DNA from: Entomortierella parvispora
Taxonomy: Eukaryota; Mortierellomycota; Mortierellomycetes; Mortierellales; Mortierellaceae
Direction of reading: 5' to 3'
Assembly: GCA_963573315.1 (NCBI GenBank)
Contig: OY752151.1
Span: 1,854,064 to 1,918,063, forward strand
Length of the DNA: 64,000 bases
Of the stretch, positions 62,190 to 64,000 are shown piece after piece; positions within the stretch are counted from its first letter, which is position 1, and the number at the start of each line of letters is the position of its first letter. The notes under the pieces are model-generated. The model saw nothing but the letters and a program-made list of their open reading frames with translations, was not told the origin of the DNA and made no database searches. The position numbers and the translations under genes were made by a program.

Positions 62190-63610
62190 TTTTGCAATTA
62201 CTCCAGCGTTGACAAAACAACTGGCGATATTGCGTGCCCATCTGAATGTCGTTGATAGCAGCTATCGCTACTGGTGGATCTGATGATTCAGAATAAGATA
62301 GATTTGAAGTTAATGCCATCTCAAAAAACAAAGATGAATATTTCTCTAAGCAATTGCTCCCAATCCGATCTATTAATCGACGGCATTCCTGTTTGAACAA
62401 GATACACTTGAGAGGGCCTCACTGTTCATATGATTTTCATTGCCATCCGCGAAGGAGATCATAAGAAAATGAAATTCACTTGTGAAAAAAATAAATAAAA
62501 TTCGACCATCAATTGCGCCTGATCTACAAGATAAATTGACAATGATCTTCATGGAATAGAAGGCTATCGTTGGAGGCTTTAGTTGCATATGACTTGTGCT
62601 CCATTCTCTACAGTGGGTCTGGAGATAATGGTGTTCAAAATAATTTCCAATATTTATTTGACCAGCAATTGCTCAAGAACTGTCACAAGAACTTGTAATC
62701 TTTTTGATGTGAAAACAACCTCTCATGAATGCCTACCAGTGGGCCCTTTAATCAATAATCTCAACAAACTAGATATGGAGAAAAAGATGACACAAAATAT
62801 GGCGATCAAAAATTTGACAAGCAATTACTCAAAATCCATGTTATGAATCGACTATGCACCTGCAGCCACAGAAAGCGCTCATCAGCGTCTATCGTCACCA
62901 TGCAATACTCTTCCATGTCTTCAAGGTGCTTCTGGAGAAATGACATCCGAAAATTTTAATGAAAAATAGTCTATTAGAAGACAATTGATGAAGATCCGCG
63001 TTACGAACTTGCGATCTTTTTTTAAAAGAAGCTCTAAGATTCGCTTCTCAGTTATGGCTATTCTTACCATTGAAGGTGAGTGACTCATAGAAATCGAGAA
63101 AATAATATTTAAAATTTTGATCAATAAAATTTTGATCATCAATTGCTCAAGATCCGCTTGATCAAATGGCGCAGTTTTTCAAGCATTCGAAGCCCTTGCA
63201 ATGAGGTATCTTGGTATACAATAAGAACCGGTGACTTTTGAGCAGATCCAGAGAAATAGCTACTCAAATATTTCCATTTTAGGAAATGTTTGGAGCAATC
63301 ACTCGAGATCTTTTTAAGCAAGGAGCACACTGGATACATGAGCACAAAGGCAACACCTAGGGCTATCGTTGGGTACAATATAAGGTAGGTTTATTTCATT
63401 GCATCTTGAGATAATGTCCTTCAAATATTTCCTAAAATAATGGAAATATTTTGATTAATTACGCAACATCCACCATAGAGAATTGCAATTGAAATATATT
63501 TCTAGAAGCCTTCAATATGCCTCTATCCAATGCAACACCTTAATACTTTGTAATGAAACTATTTCGAACTTTATTTTATTATTTCCTTTTAAGGAAATGA
63601 TTGATGATAG
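62190..63610. repeat. degenerate subtelomeric repeat array, about 157-bp period, about 9 units
   Basis: AT-rich spacer in which a CAATTGCTCAAGATCC-like core recurs near 62196, 62346, 62512, 62666, 62821, 62982, 63139, 63294 and 63460, at intervals of 150-167 bases. Within units a GGCTATCGTTGG-like block (62563, 62887, 63056, 63361), a TCTGGAGAWAATG-like block (62618, 62931, 63407) and an AAATATTTCC block keep their order. No gene is seen; short frames are chance. Confidence 0.7.
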
Positions 63611-63673
63611 CCTGACTATTTGCAAGTCAATTGTGACACTTTAGGGTTCAAAACCATGAAATTAAGGTTAAAG

Positions 63674-64000
63674 TTTAGGGTTTTTAGGGTTTTTTAGGGT
63701 TTTTTAGGGTTTTTTAGGGTTTTTTAGGGTTTTTTTAGGGTTTTTTAGGGTTTTTTTAGGGTTTTTAGGGTTTTTTAGGGTTTTTTAGGGTTTTTTAGGG
63801 TTTTTTAGGGTTTTTTTAGGGTTTTTTAGGGTTTTTTAGGGTTTTTTAGGGTTTTTTAGGGTTTTTTAGGGTTTTTTAGGGTTTTTTAGGGTTTTTTAGG
63901 GTTTTTTAGGGTTTTTTAGGGTTTTTTAGGGTTTTTTAGGGTTTTTTAGGGTTTTTTAGGGTTTTTTAGGGTTTTTTAGGGTTTTTTTAGGGTTTTTTTT
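63674..64000 (+). repeat. telomere-type array, mainly TTTTTTAGGG (10-base) repeats
   Basis: About 32 units to the end of the window, the large majority TTTTTTAGGG, with T5 or T7 variants mostly at the inner end. The G-rich strand runs 5' to 3' toward the window end, the orientation of a right-hand chromosome end. The first unit is TTTAGGG. The last 8 bases are T. Confidence 0.9.

Overview
This is nuclear DNA from a filamentous fungus, most likely an early-diverging zygomycete such as Mortierellomycota. That placement is an inference from gene content and architecture, not a database match. Genes are split by short GT-AG introns, many starts sit behind pyrimidine-rich leaders, and Gln and Asn tracts are common. 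Fungal genes (a YVC1-type TRP channel, Lsb5-like VHS-GAT and Ivy1-like BAR proteins) sit beside families better known from animals and basal fungi (FAM114, RECQL, DENND6, RNF216). The right edge is a telomere-like array, so the window appears to run from a chromosome arm out to its end.

1-49 kb is an ordinary gene-dense arm with about 17 protein genes. In order these are a FAM114-like protein (its C terminus runs off the left edge), a USP10/Ubp3 deubiquitinase, a Phm8/Sdt1-type HAD nucleotidase, an APC-family amino-acid/GABA permease, a VHS-GAT trafficking adaptor, a secreted lipase, a membrane RING-H2 protein, an HSL-type alpha/beta hydrolase, a TRP channel, a CUE-RBR ubiquitin ligase (RNF216 type), a DENND6 Rab exchange factor, a Ser/Thr-rich protein of unknown function, a peroxisomal acyl-CoA oxidase, a RECQL helicase, a SAPS-like helical-repeat protein, the PTS1 receptor PEX5, and a BAR protein with 58 consecutive glutamines. 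Ubiquitin handling, endosome/vacuole trafficking and peroxisomal fatty-acid oxidation are the recurring themes.

49-56.7 kb is subtelomeric and gene-poor. It holds a 112-residue secreted protein with 14 cysteines, a possible 73-residue secreted peptide, and several minisatellites (13, 15, 21 and 25 bp units). It also has a 175-bp tandem duplication, a 1.5-kb block with strong pyrimidine strand bias, a perfect 27-bp inverted repeat, and one orphan exon-like segment.

56.7-62.1 kb is a complete, apparently recent Ty3/gypsy chromovirus. It has a CAACT target-site duplication, nearly identical LTRs, a PBS resembling initiator-Met, an intact Gag, an intact Pol with a C-terminal chromodomain, and two candidate -1 frameshift heptamers in the Gag-Pol overlap. 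The outer end of its 5' LTR carries a 16-bp tandem duplication. From 62.2 to 63.6 kb an AT-rich spacer shows a degenerate repeat of about 157 bp. From 63.67 kb to the end is an array of TTTTTTAGGG, a 10-base telomere-type unit unlike the usual fungal TTAGGG.
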